Assembly: GCA_001642415.1 (NCBI GenBank)
Contig: LTDK01000135.1
Coordinates: 1 to 64,000, forward strand
Direction: 5' to 3'
Length of the DNA: 64,000 bases
Origin: Nematocida ironsii
Lineage: Eukaryota > Microsporidia
Shown here: piece after piece, positions 10,537 through 19,216 of the stretch
How positions within the stretch are numbered: position 1 is the stretch's first letter
Layout: every line of letters begins with the position of its first letter
Position numbers and translations under genes: made by a program
The notes under the pieces: generated by a model
Databases searched by the model: none
Told to the model about the DNA's origin: nothing
What the model saw: the letters and a program-made list of their open reading frames with translations, nothing else

Positions 10537-11394
10537 ATGGAATGTGAATATTTCAAGCAAGGCAGATGTAAATTCGGAGCGGCGTGCAGGAATAAGCACG
10601 TCCTTCCAGAAAATGAAAAAGCCCCCGAAATACCGGGAAATACCGTATATGGAAATGGCTATGCCCAAATAGGAAATAGTTCTTATGGTGGTAATAGATA
10701 TAACCAAATGGGAAATAATTATGCATACGGAAATGGAAATATGCCGTATATGGGAAATACTCAATTCGGCAATAACAGTGCGCCGTATATGGGAAGTACT
10801 CAATTCGGCAATACTCCATCACAGCACAGTATGAGTACACCGTATATGGGAAGTACTCAATTCGGCAATAATAGCACACCGTATATGGGGAGTACACAGT
10901 TTGGAGGGATGCAGGGATATATGGGAAATACTCAATTAGGAAATAACAGCAGTCCATATATGGGAAATACTCAATTAGGAAATAACGGAAATAACGGAAA
11001 TAATTATCCACAGACTCCTCAATTTGGGAACATGTACACATCTCCTGGTGGACAGTTTGGGAATAATCCTGGGATGGCTCCTGGTGGACAGTTTGGTGGT
11101 ATAAATACACAGCAGACTGGTCAATTTGGAAATATAAATAACGGAAATATACCAGAAATGTCCCAATTTGGAAATACACAGAATATGCCAGTGGTTACTC
11201 AATTTGGAAATACAAATAACGGAAATAACGGAAATATCAGAGAAGTACCACAATTTATGAATAATCCATCCGGTCAACCATCTGATAATCAATTTATACA
11301 GGATCAATCACATACACATACACAAAATAATAACCACCACAGTAATAATGATTCATACGGGCTTGGTCATATTCCTACAACACCTCCTATATAG
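10537..11394 (+). CDS. NUP42: NUP42-like nucleoporin: CCCH zinc finger plus FG repeats
   Basis: Nup42 (human NUPL2) sits on the cytoplasmic face of the nuclear pore and helps Gle1 and the DEAD-box helicase Dbp5 release exported mRNPs. The 285 aa protein starts with a CCCH finger, C3-x7-C11-x5-C17-x3-H21 (CEYFKQGRCKFGAAC), the arrangement found at the Nup42 N-terminus. Beyond about residue 45 it is a Gly/Asn/Gln-rich region with over a dozen xFG motifs, mostly TQFGNN or QFGN, some decayed to QLG. The C-terminus is His/Asn-rich and no helical Gle1-binding tail is obvious. The frame is open upstream only from a TTG at 10471; ATG 10537 places the finger exactly at the N-terminus. CCCH plus FG together makes Nup42 the best reading. 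Confidence 0.75.
   Translation: MECEYFKQGRCKFGAACRNKHVLPENEKAPEIPGNTVYGNGYAQIGNSSYGGNRYNQMGNNYAYGNGNMPYMGNTQFGNNSAPYMGSTQFGNTPSQHSMSTPYMGSTQFGNNSTPYMGSTQFGGMQGYMGNTQLGNNSSPYMGNTQLGNNGNNGNNYPQTPQFGNMYTSPGGQFGNNPGMAPGGQFGGINTQQTGQFGNINNGNIPEMSQFGNTQNMPVVTQFGNTNNGNNGNIREVPQFMNNPSGQPSDNQFIQDQSHTHTQNNNHHSNNDSYGLGHIPTTPPI
10739..11000 (+). repeat. imperfect tandem FG-repeat coding units
   Basis: Imperfect direct repeats around the core CCGTATATGGGAAGTACTCA and AATTCGGCAATAA encode PYMGSTQFGNN-type units inside the NUP42-like gene. Later copies drift to ATTAGGAAATAAC, giving QLGNN. These are repeats within a coding sequence, not a mobile or CRISPR array. Confidence 0.75.
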
Positions 11395-11610
11395 ATATAC
11401 AATAATTATTACACACTGAATAATAAGTATTGTCACTAAAACACAGTAAATCCAGATATAAACAGTGACTAAGTATTCCATGAATTTTTATACAGTGTAT
11501 TAATATACATGCACTGTCTTCCGTATATATTCCTTAATTAAATCAAATATTACTTATTACATAATAACTAAATAGTCTTATCTTGTAAATATTTTTATTT
11601 ATTTTATTAT

Positions 11611-14247
11611 ATGCAGAATAGAACAGAGAAGGAACAAGAAATGAATATTAAAAGAATAAAGAAAGGACAAGAATCGAACTCACCTGAAAATATTAAAGAT
11701 AAAGGGAAAGATTGGGGGTCGAACCTGGAAAGAGATATTGGGATTATTAAAGAGAAAGAGGATGACAGTGCAAGTACAGAATATAATGATACTGAAAATA
11801 TAAATATTATAAATATAAAAAATAACAGAAGTTTTTGGGAGTCGAACTTGTCTTCTAATAATACTGGGTTACAGAATATTAAAGAAATAAATGAAATAAG
11901 TGATATTTGGGAGGAGGACTTACCTGGTACGAATATAAATATTAAAGAAAGTATGTTGAAATGGGGATCGAATTCTGAACCTGAGATTAAATCAGACGAG
12001 AGTATATTAGAGAGTAGTAGTTCTATTACAGATATAAACAGGAGTATTAATAAGTGTAATGAATCAGATACTGTACAGAGTAATAATAATGTACAGTGTA
12101 ATCCTAGAGTAATTAATATGTCTACTACAGAAATTAGTCCAGATACATCTGGTTCTTATATACAGGGTGGAGCACCTTATAATACGCCTAAGACACCTGG
12201 GAAGAAGAATCCATTTAAGTACATTCCTAATGTGGAAACACCGTTTAACTTGAAAATAAAGAAGTACAGGAATAAGAATATTTCTATGTATGGTAATAGT
12301 ACTACACGCAGTAATACCATAAAAGATAATACTGTATGTAGTAATATGCCAGAAAAGGAGGATTTAGAAGAGAAAGACTGGTTTAGAAAGAAGAGAGGAG
12401 GAAGAAAAGGGAAACCCATATCAAAAGCAGCACAGAATTTAATTGATTCAGGAGATATATGTTGTGAGAATTATTTTCTAACACATTTTCAAGTTATTTC
12501 TACATTATATTCAGGGGACTACTCTGAAGTATTTCTAGTGAAGGAAATCCCGTGTGAGAACTGTAAAAATATTGAAAAACTGCCTAATCAAGAGATATTA
12601 CCCGAAGAAGAAATGACACTGGACAGTATAAGAATGTCAAATGAGGAAATAAGTGGAATATACGAAAAAAAGAACATTGTACCATCACCCAACAGAGAAG
12701 AATCATTTTCTATTAATAATAAGAAATCTTCTATAAGTAATAGAAATGACCAAGTTGAGCAAGAGGAGTGTGGTAGAGAAGAAATAGTGCGGACAGAGCA
12801 GGAAAAACAAGAGGATCAAGCAAAACCAGAATTAGTGGCAAAATATCATAGTGAAGATATTTTGAAAGGGCTTAGTCTGGCACCTTCTCCGAATGAGAAG
12901 GTTGAGCACGTGCTAGGACAGCCTACTCTGTTTAGCTTTCCTAATAAAGAGATTGCTAGACCAGTAAATATTCCGACTTGGTCGAATTTGCTTAATAGAG
13001 AAATTATAAATGCTGGGTGGCTCTCTGCTTTTCCTACTGACAGTAGTACTAACAGCTCGTTTAGTAATGCGTCAAGTCTTTTAAATAAGGAAATCTTTTG
13101 GCATAATAATAACAACAATACGCTTGCTTGGCCTACTCTGTCTAGTTTTCCTAATAAGGATGTTTTACAGCCGGCAGACACACCTACCTGGTCTAGCCTA
13201 CTTAACCGAGAAATTCTAAACCTTCCGATTTTAACTGCTTTTCCTAATAAGGAAAGTTTAATGCTCCCAAACCAGGCATTTATTACTCTTACTCTATTAC
13301 CTCCTTCTCACATATCTATACCTACACCAGTTACTATAACACTGCCAAATCCGGTAATATTTCCTAATATAGCAAATATACCATGTTATAGTATAAAAAT
13401 ATCCAAATTGGGGAACACAAAAAAGGAAAGACTGTTCAGATTAAAAGAACTAAAAATCCTTCTTCGCTTGAAAAACAACAAGCACATTGTGGAACTTTCT
13501 CACAGCTGGGAAGAGAATTCTCTTCTTTTCTTAAAGATACATTACTATAAATGGACATTAAAATGTATTATACAACAGAAAAAAAACCTACCAAATATAG
13601 TAAAGTATCTGATTTTACTTCAGATACTTGCCGGCCTAAAGGCAATTCACACCAGTAATATTATTCATTTAGACATAAAGCCAGAGAATATCTTCATTTC
13701 AGATACTAACACAGAATTAGTCATAAAAATAGGAGATTTCAGTATTTCCAGATACATTTATGATAAAACAGAAATAGAATCAGATGGAGACAGACTTTAC
13801 ATGGCACCAGAACTATTAAATAATACATGTACATATAATAGTGATATATATAGCACAGGAATACTCTTTTTGGAAATACTTTTAGAAATATTTCCTATTA
13901 AGGAAAAGAACAAAGATAGAACCTTAACAGAAAATGAAATAATTAATACAGACAAGTTATCAGAAGATACTAAGGCAAATACAACAGAAATCAAAAATAC
14001 CAACAAAAATTTTAATGATGAAAACTCTTCCTCTAATCTGCACAATGCGCACAATACGCATATGGCTGGTATAAATACAAATACTAAAGAGAATACTGAA
14101 AGTATAGAATCGAACTTACCACATATTAACACAGAGATATACAATATAATACAAGAAATGATACGGTATAAGCCAGAAGATAGACCAAGTATTAATAAAA
14201 TCATAAAAGCAATAGAAAAACAGCTAGAAAAAGAACATCCAAATTAA
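11611..14247 (+). CDS. Wee1/Swe1-like protein kinase with a large repeat-filled insertion (878 aa)
   Basis: Wee1-type kinases phosphorylate the CDK ATP site and delay mitosis. The first 290 residues look disordered. The kinase domain begins with a loose Gly loop (YSGDYSEVFLV, about residues 300-310), then is interrupted by about 285 residues before the beta-3 lysine K596 (YSIKISK). It continues with HIVELSHSWEEN, HLDIKPENIF (catalytic D688), D709-F-S in place of DFG, and DGDRLYMAPELL. A second charged insertion lies at about 770-840. SHSWEEN, HLDIKPENIF and DGDRLYMAPE fit Wee1/Swe1 better than other families; eIF2-alpha kinases are the main alternative. The insertion carries repeated FPNKE / LLNREI units. 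The stop codon is embedded in a TTAACCCAAAT element. Confidence 0.68.
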   Translation: MQNRTEKEQEMNIKRIKKGQESNSPENIKDKGKDWGSNLERDIGIIKEKEDDSASTEYNDTENINIINIKNNRSFWESNLSSNNTGLQNIKEINEISDIWEEDLPGTNINIKESMLKWGSNSEPEIKSDESILESSSSITDINRSINKCNESDTVQSNNNVQCNPRVINMSTTEISPDTSGSYIQGGAPYNTPKTPGKKNPFKYIPNVETPFNLKIKKYRNKNISMYGNSTTRSNTIKDNTVCSNMPEKEDLEEKDWFRKKRGGRKGKPISKAAQNLIDSGDICCENYFLTHFQVISTLYSGDYSEVFLVKEIPCENCKNIEKLPNQEILPEEEMTLDSIRMSNEEISGIYEKKNIVPSPNREESFSINNKKSSISNRNDQVEQEECGREEIVRTEQEKQEDQAKPELVAKYHSEDILKGLSLAPSPNEKVEHVLGQPTLFSFPNKEIARPVNIPTWSNLLNREIINAGWLSAFPTDSSTNSSFSNASSLLNKEIFWHNNNNNTLAWPTLSSFPNKDVLQPADTPTWSSLLNREILNLPILTAFPNKESLMLPNQAFITLTLLPPSHISIPTPVTITLPNPVIFPNIANIPCYSIKISKLGNTKKERLFRLKELKILLRLKNNKHIVELSHSWEENSLLFLKIHYYKWTLKCIIQQKKNLPNIVKYLILLQILAGLKAIHTSNIIHLDIKPENIFISDTNTELVIKIGDFSISRYIYDKTEIESDGDRLYMAPELLNNTCTYNSDIYSTGILFLEILLEIFPIKEKNKDRTLTENEIINTDKLSEDTKANTTEIKNTNKNFNDENSSSNLHNAHNTHMAGINTNTKENTESIESNLPHINTEIYNIIQEMIRYKPEDRPSINKIIKAIEKQLEKEHPN

Positions 14248-14999
14248 CCCAAATATTATTATAAATAAATCTAATAAAATTTAATAAATTTTCATTTTTG
14301 TTTAAATTTATAAAAAATAAACCACAGGAAGAAGCACCTTGAGAAATTTATTAATGTACAATAAATCAGAAATATTTAAAGAAAATAAAATAAATGTTCT
14401 ATAAGAATAAATACAATAAATAATTAAATATTCATTAAAATTAGAAATTATATAAATAACCTAAAATAAGCATATATTGTATTATTTATACATAGTAATA
14501 ATTATTGGTATAGTTGGTATATTGGGTGTATCCTATGTTTATAGTATCTGTATTTATATACTATGTTCATGTATTGTATATAATCATTAGTATATGTTAT
14601 ACCTGATTAATTATTGTATATATTATATCTGTATTCTTTTGAATGAAATCAGTTTATTAATATATGATTTAGGGGGTCTTAAATGGATGATTATTAAGTA
14701 CCACGCACTCGTACCATATTTATGTGTTTGTATGATGTATCTGATTATATGGTATATTTATATTATTTTTACTATTTTATATATTTATTAAAGTTAAATA
14801 TTATTAGTGTACAGAATATTATTTATTTTATTTTCTCATAAAATAAAAAAAGAAAAGGCATAAAAAGAATAAATTATATAAGAGAAAAGAAAGTGTATAA
14901 TTAAAGTATAGTAGTATATTTAACTTATTAAAAGAATCAATTATTGTAACTACTGCTATACTATGAAACATACTAATCAAATAGTGTACCAATCAAATT
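14248..14999. other. AT-rich intergenic region
   Basis: No supported gene; the 65-residue frame at 14594-14791 is low-complexity and AT-driven. Composition changes abruptly at about 15000, where the structured RNA candidate begins. Confidence 0.5.
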
Positions 15000-15353
15000 G
15001 GAGATAGGCGCACTATCTCAAGTGTCGACAAACAGTTTGGTCGATGCGCTTTTTGGGGGAAGTTACCTAAACACGCATGGAGGACTATGTTCCGGGATTA
15101 TCCCGAGACTAGGGCTCAGTGCGTAGACCGTAGCGTGAGTACGACTCGCGCGGTGGCACGCTATCTCGGTGCCATCATCCCATTGAGGAGTGACCTTATA
15201 AGGTCCTACTTTGTAAGCCACGTTCATCCACCCCTAGCAGTCAAAGACATTAACTTGTTACAGCCGCCCTAGGGGCACGAGGAACAGCTTAGAGGTGTAA
15301 GAAGAGAGCGTGGCGCTCGGCGTCCATCTGCTCGAGGCCCCTCGAACCTTATA
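15000..15353 (+). ncRNA. GC-rich structured RNA, RNase P/MRP-like candidate
   Basis: About 350 nt of GC-rich sequence interrupts very AT-rich DNA and contains no credible protein frame. It is dense in perfect hairpins: CGGGA/TCCCG (15093-15105), CGTGAGT/ACTCGCG (15134-15150), GGTGGCAC/GTGCCATC (15152-15176), CCCCTAG/CTAGGGG (15231-15275), GAGCG/CGCTC (15306-15318). Two stems contain G-T pairs as read on the plus strand, which favours plus-strand transcription. Near the 5' end GCGCA (15008-15012) can pair with TGCGC (15045-15049) around the hairpin TCGACAAAC/GTTTGGTCGA, a shape like the P3 domain of RNase P/MRP RNA. GGGGGAAGTTACC (15054-15066) follows and resembles CR-I. AAGTTA (15060-15065) can pair with TAACTT (15251-15256) as a P4-like helix. 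SRP RNA or U3 remain possible. Confidence 0.55.
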
Positions 15354-15719
15354 TTAATAAACTGATTTCTATTAAAAAAAACTAGAATTAGTTATTAAGA
15401 AACTACAAAAAATAAATAGTTATATTTGTTGTATGCTAAGACTAGCATTTGTGTAGCATGGCATGAGTTATCGGAATGTTTACATAAGCATTACAGCACA
15501 GATTAAATCAGAAATTATTGTTGATACAACAAGTTAACATAAATTAAATTGATTATACAGGTTATAAATACGTATACAGATTTAATAAAAGTTAAAGTTT
15601 AAGAATGCCTTTTCCTAAGAAAACACCCCAAATTATATTCTAATAGGCTATTTTATTCCTCATTGATTGGTTTATTATTAAGGGGGGAATCATATAAATT
15701 AATTATTTTTTATCACTCT
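15354..15719. other. AT-rich intergenic region
   Basis: AT-rich spacer between the RNA candidate and the membrane-protein gene. No gene is supported; the coding frame that follows is open upstream only to a TTG at 15663. Confidence 0.45.
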
Positions 15720-16601
15720 ATGATTATTAATAATAGATCAGTCTATCAAGCAAAATATGTTCTTTTATATACTATAATCACTGTGTTATTAATATCAGAA
15801 ATATTAGCCAGTAAAACAAAAACAAATACACAAAGAGAATATGTAAGATATAAACAAAAAATTGAACGAGAAAAATCTTCTTTAGGCATTCAATCTGTTC
15901 TGTCTGGTATAGGTATGGTATTATATAATTTATACATGCACTCTCTTTCCATTGATGGACTGTTGTTATTCATTATACCATGTATAATTAGCAGTATTGC
16001 TGGTGTAAAAAGTTCTATTCTATCAAGCGGTAGAGAGTCACCCCGATCACAATCAATATTTTATTATATTAATGCTTCTCTTATTACAGCAATAATAGGA
16101 ATGTTCTTTGTTACTTGGCTAGTTCCTGTTAATATCCCAAATCACTCATTAATAACTATATTATATGGAATATTTGGTATATTGAGTATATTTGGTATAT
16201 TATTATCACATAATAGAAATTATAAATATGCAGCAGTAGGTCCTAATTATAATATTACCAATAATATTAGAATGTTTTATTATACACTAAGTGTATTGGT
16301 AATAATAGTGGGATATTTTGCTGTGATGTTTAGTGGTATGCCTTTATTAGATGTTATGCTTAGAAGTAATGTATTGATATTTTCAAGTATATTCGGTTAT
16401 ATTGCTAGTTGCTTTGAGAGGCGATACAGTGATGCTGAACATAATTATAGTCAATACTCCAAATATTTTAGTATAATTATAGCTGTTATATCTGGAATTG
16501 TAGGATATTTCTTGGGGCAGCATTATCATGAAGATAATGGCGTTATGATGGGATTATTTAATAATGCCTGTAATATTACATCATTATTAAATTATAACTA
16601 A
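15720..16601 (+). CDS. orphan multi-pass membrane protein, about 8 TM (293 aa)
   Basis: Unrecognised. About eight hydrophobic segments are visible, at roughly residues 11-28, 48-58, 60-78, 98-118, 122-142, 165-187, 197-217 and 232-252. They are joined by short basic or polar loops (for example KTKTNTQREYVRYKQKIERE after the first). No transporter signature, catalytic motif or signal peptide is seen. Starts at ATG 15720; the frame is open a little further upstream but only to a TTG. It lies in a gene-poor 3 kb stretch next to the structured RNA and is more AT-rich than the housekeeping genes, as is common for fast-evolving lineage-specific genes here. Confidence 0.7.
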   Translation: MIINNRSVYQAKYVLLYTIITVLLISEILASKTKTNTQREYVRYKQKIEREKSSLGIQSVLSGIGMVLYNLYMHSLSIDGLLLFIIPCIISSIAGVKSSILSSGRESPRSQSIFYYINASLITAIIGMFFVTWLVPVNIPNHSLITILYGIFGILSIFGILLSHNRNYKYAAVGPNYNITNNIRMFYYTLSVLVIIVGYFAVMFSGMPLLDVMLRSNVLIFSSIFGYIASCFERRYSDAEHNYSQYSKYFSIIIAVISGIVGYFLGQHYHEDNGVMMGLFNNACNITSLLNYN

Positions 16602-17136
16602 AATAAAAATTATAAATTAGTCATTATTTATTCTAATAAATATTATTTATGCTCTACAAAAATTATTTATAAATAGTCTCGAGCTAGTTAAAGAATAAAT
16701 AATTATAGTAGTTGGCTATCCCCATGTACATAATTAAGAGACATTCAATTTTTTATTATTCATGTCTTATATAGATTTAATTTCCATATATAACGGATCT
16801 ATATGACTTCACAGGCGCCATATTAGGCATGGGTCATTATACGATAGAAACTAACAGTATTTAGCAACAAACCATGTATATGTTACATTATATACTAAAA
16901 ATATCACAAGTAGGATATATATTAATAATTGATTTAATTGAATTTTATCTTGTTAGTTATAAAAAGTGAATGTCCAACAGTCGCCAATTATTCAATTGGA
17001 AGTTATACTGTCTTATTTAAACAATTTTCAAGCATTCTTTATTTAAGTATTAAACTAATGCACTGATCTATTCTCACTATATGTGATAACTATTGCTTTT
17101 AATGCCTAACTGCTATAAATAGAATTTTCAAGCTTA
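16602..17136. other. intergenic region with a possible inverted repeat pair
   Basis: No gene is supported. GACATTCAATTTTTTATT at 16740-16757 is partly inverted at 16961-16974 (AAAAAGTGAATGTC), about 220 bp apart. A CCAATT/AATTGG hairpin lies near 16984-16999. Confidence 0.3.
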
Positions 17137-17877
17137 TTATACATGTAATAATTCTATAACATTTGCGAATAAAAAGTATATCATCTGAATAGCTGCAATA
17201 GAGGACATTACCAGAATTATTATGCAGTACAGATAATTGATTATGTATTCACTCCATGTGTTTAGATCTTTCTCTTTTGGCAGGTGTTTAAAGTTTTCTC
17301 TGGATTTGAATATGCTGACTGTCTCCAATCCTAAAAATCCAAATAAAATTCCTCCTGCTATAGTTCTCAATATAAACCAATAATGCGCGTATCCTCCAAT
17401 AATAGAAAGTTTATAGCTCAGATAAATCAGTATTTCTTTAGTAAAAAATACTAGAGGAAGCGACATATAAAATAAAACCATACTGAATTGCTTCTTGGTA
17501 CGAGTGCTTAGATCAGTAGGCTTGCCCCACCATGCATCTATTTTTTTGTATACACACATGGTTGATGGGAGTAATAGACCCAGAAAAGCAGTGCACCACA
17601 CGCCCAGTGTTACATAATTGCCAAATATCATTTGTAGTTGCAAATTTGATCTAAATAGTGTAGTGAAAAATACTGGCAGGGCAAATTCAATAGAAAAAAT
17701 AATTATACTGGGAATTAGTATATATAGTAATATATTTTTGATGAGTGGCATAATTGTGCTGATTTTACCATCCTTCCATTTCAAATAGCTATTCCATGCG
17801 GCTTTTGAGTTTCTAATAGATATATTCTGAAATTTTGTCCATCCATTTCCTTTATTATCTCCGTTATCCATAATCAT
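17137..17877 (-). CDS. orphan multi-pass membrane protein, about 6 TM (246 aa)
   Basis: Unrecognised integral membrane protein. A polar N-terminus of about 40 residues is followed by hydrophobic segments at roughly 45-75, 85-108, 128-152, 160-180 and 210-240, the first and last long enough for more than one span. Trp and Tyr are frequent at segment ends (AWW, YAHYWF). No conserved signature could be matched. Starts at ATG 17877 (a second ATG lies two codons in), with a strong GGGTTAT element directly upstream. It points away from the proteasome gene. Confidence 0.7.
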   Translation of the reverse strand: MIMDNGDNKGNGWTKFQNISIRNSKAAWNSYLKWKDGKISTIMPLIKNILLYILIPSIIIFSIEFALPVFFTTLFRSNLQLQMIFGNYVTLGVWCTAFLGLLLPSTMCVYKKIDAWWGKPTDLSTRTKKQFSMVLFYMSLPLVFFTKEILIYLSYKLSIIGGYAHYWFILRTIAGGILFGFLGLETVSIFKSRENFKHLPKEKDLNTWSEYIINYLYCIIILVMSSIAAIQMIYFLFANVIELLHV

Positions 17878-17881
17878 ATGA

Positions 17882-17904
17882 AATTTTCCGGGTTATATAC
17901 CCCT
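17882..17904 (-). promoter_or_regulatory. ATAACCC-type element abutting the start of the 6-TM gene
   Basis: AAATTTTCCGGGTTATATA (plus strand, from 17882) ends in a second CCCC run and begins 5 bp upstream of the start codon at 17877. It is one of the best copies of the dispersed element in a promoter position. Confidence 0.45.
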
Positions 17905-18048
17905 AAAAATATAAATAACTGACAAATTAAATTTTATTAAGTTGTAAATAGAGCATAAAAGTACTAGTTTTTTCTGATAAAGTTGTTTCCATGCTAGATA
18001 TAGAGTCTTCTGCGTAACCTGTAAAAATAATCCGAAATTATTTATTTC

Positions 18049-18846
18049 CTATATTGAGTGTAAAATATTCTGGACTTCCTCCTGTGTATACTCTTGGATT
18101 CCCTCCTGAGTCACTACAGAAATACTTATTTCCTTTGCTGACACGCTCACTTCACTGTACTCCTGCAGGGCCAAAGCACTAATTACCACTGCATCATGTA
18201 CCTCCACATCAACTGAACACCTTTTCTTTAGGAAGTCTGAGGATTCTTTGTACATCTTCCCAATAGCAAAGGAGAATCCACTGGATACAGAACCAGATGG
18301 ATCTATTTGGTAGAGCAGTGGAACAGTATTTCCTATGCCATTACCACCAGATACATCACAGACTAAAGTGTCCTCATTCAGCTCATTCTCCTGGATAGAT
18401 GCCATTGCATCCTGAATATATTTATTGCTCTGTGTATACCCAGCAAATAAGCAAATACACCCAATTGGCCTTCTCTCCCTTTGTGTCTTCTCTTGAAGAA
18501 CCTTAGAGAACTCCTTCATAAATGTATCAATATATGGATACCTGCCATATATACGGTAATAGTCTGAAGCTATCTTTCTTCCCATTTCTAGCGCTAACCG
18601 GAAATCACCACTTAGCCCAGAGTACGTACATATAATTGTATCACACACCATAAACACCTTCTGAATAGACTCTATCTCAACTAAAGTAGAAGGCACTTTC
18701 TTAATGGACGCCAATACTATTCCATTTGTACCACGTATACCAACAGACAATGCACCATTTTTACCCGCTGTCAGTGCTCTCTCACAGTGTGATAGTATTC
18801 CTTTACTAGAGAAAGTTGTTGTGGAGTAGTTTACTTCTTCATGCAT
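18049..18846 (-). CDS. PRE8: 20S proteasome subunit alpha-2 (PRE8/PSMA2)
   Basis: Alpha subunits form the outer gating rings of the 20S proteasome. The 265 aa protein opens with NYSTTTFSSKGILSHCERAL, the alpha-type N-terminal gate and H0 region. It continues with GTNGIVLA, YSGLSGDFR, a RIYGRYP motif, RPIGCICLFAGY and LLYQIDPSGS. The pattern is closest to alpha-2. Between AGYTQS and LLYQIDPSG it has about 35 residues (roughly 141-176) where alpha-2 normally has under ten, a lineage-specific loop insertion. An in-frame ATG at 18915 would add 23 hydrophobic residues unlike any alpha subunit, so ATG 18846 is preferred. Confidence 0.9.
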   Translation of the reverse strand: MHEEVNYSTTTFSSKGILSHCERALTAGKNGALSVGIRGTNGIVLASIKKVPSTLVEIESIQKVFMVCDTIICTYSGLSGDFRLALEMGRKIASDYYRIYGRYPYIDTFMKEFSKVLQEKTQRERRPIGCICLFAGYTQSNKYIQDAMASIQENELNEDTLVCDVSGGNGIGNTVPLLYQIDPSGSVSSGFSFAIGKMYKESSDFLKKRCSVDVEVHDAVVISALALQEYSEVSVSAKEISISVVTQEGIQEYTQEEVQNILHSI

Positions 18847-19216
18847 AATAAAAAGAAATAAATTAATATAAATATAAGAAGCTCCATGTATGAAATAATG
18901 TAAATAGCGAATCATTTATATAAGAATAGTTATAGAAATGGGATAGTAACCATAAATTTCAAATTATTTATAAGGAATACGATCCTATTGCCGAAAATAT
19001 CTACATAATTTCGCGCAATTAATGTTTTAGTTTTTAAATTTCGGGTTATATCGGGTTTTTATAATATAAATTATATTTAAGACTCTGTAATTTTATATTT
19101 TACAGTCTTTGTGCTGTTTATGGTTGAATATTTTTATGTTAAGACTTTCATTATAATAATAATTAAAAATTATTAAGATTTAACTGAATGCGCCTAAAAA
19201 TTAAACTATAGTTTTA
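18847..19216. other. intergenic region with a double GGGTTA element upstream of the proteasome gene
   Basis: Spacer upstream of the minus-strand proteasome gene. It holds the doubled element at 19036-19060 and otherwise AT-rich DNA. No gene is supported. Confidence 0.5.
19036..19060 (-). promoter_or_regulatory. doubled ATAACCC-type element
   Basis: AAATTTCGGGTTATATCGGG (plus strand, from 19036) continues into a T-run and carries two CGGGTT cores 10 bp apart. It lies about 190 bp upstream of the proteasome alpha-2 start on the minus strand. It is the cleanest match to the consensus in the window. Confidence 0.45.

Noticed and set aside
10739..11000. Regularly spaced repeats that could suggest a CRISPR array
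   Set aside because: They are in-frame protein repeats of an FG nucleoporin with no unique spacers.
10553..11179. 208-codon antisense frame over the NUP42-like gene
   Set aside because: Mirror of the FG repeats; the plus strand has a clear zinc finger and FG motifs.
11715..11735. GGTCGAACCTGG resembling a tRNA T arm
   Set aside because: Lies in the kinase coding sequence, recurs as the WGSNL codons and has no cloverleaf around it.
15087..15272. 61-codon frame within the GC-rich island
   Set aside because: Lies across strong hairpins and has no coding character; the RNA reading is better.
18847..18915. 23-residue hydrophobic N-terminal extension of proteasome alpha-2
   Set aside because: Alpha subunits have no such leader; ATG 18846 gives the conserved N-terminus.
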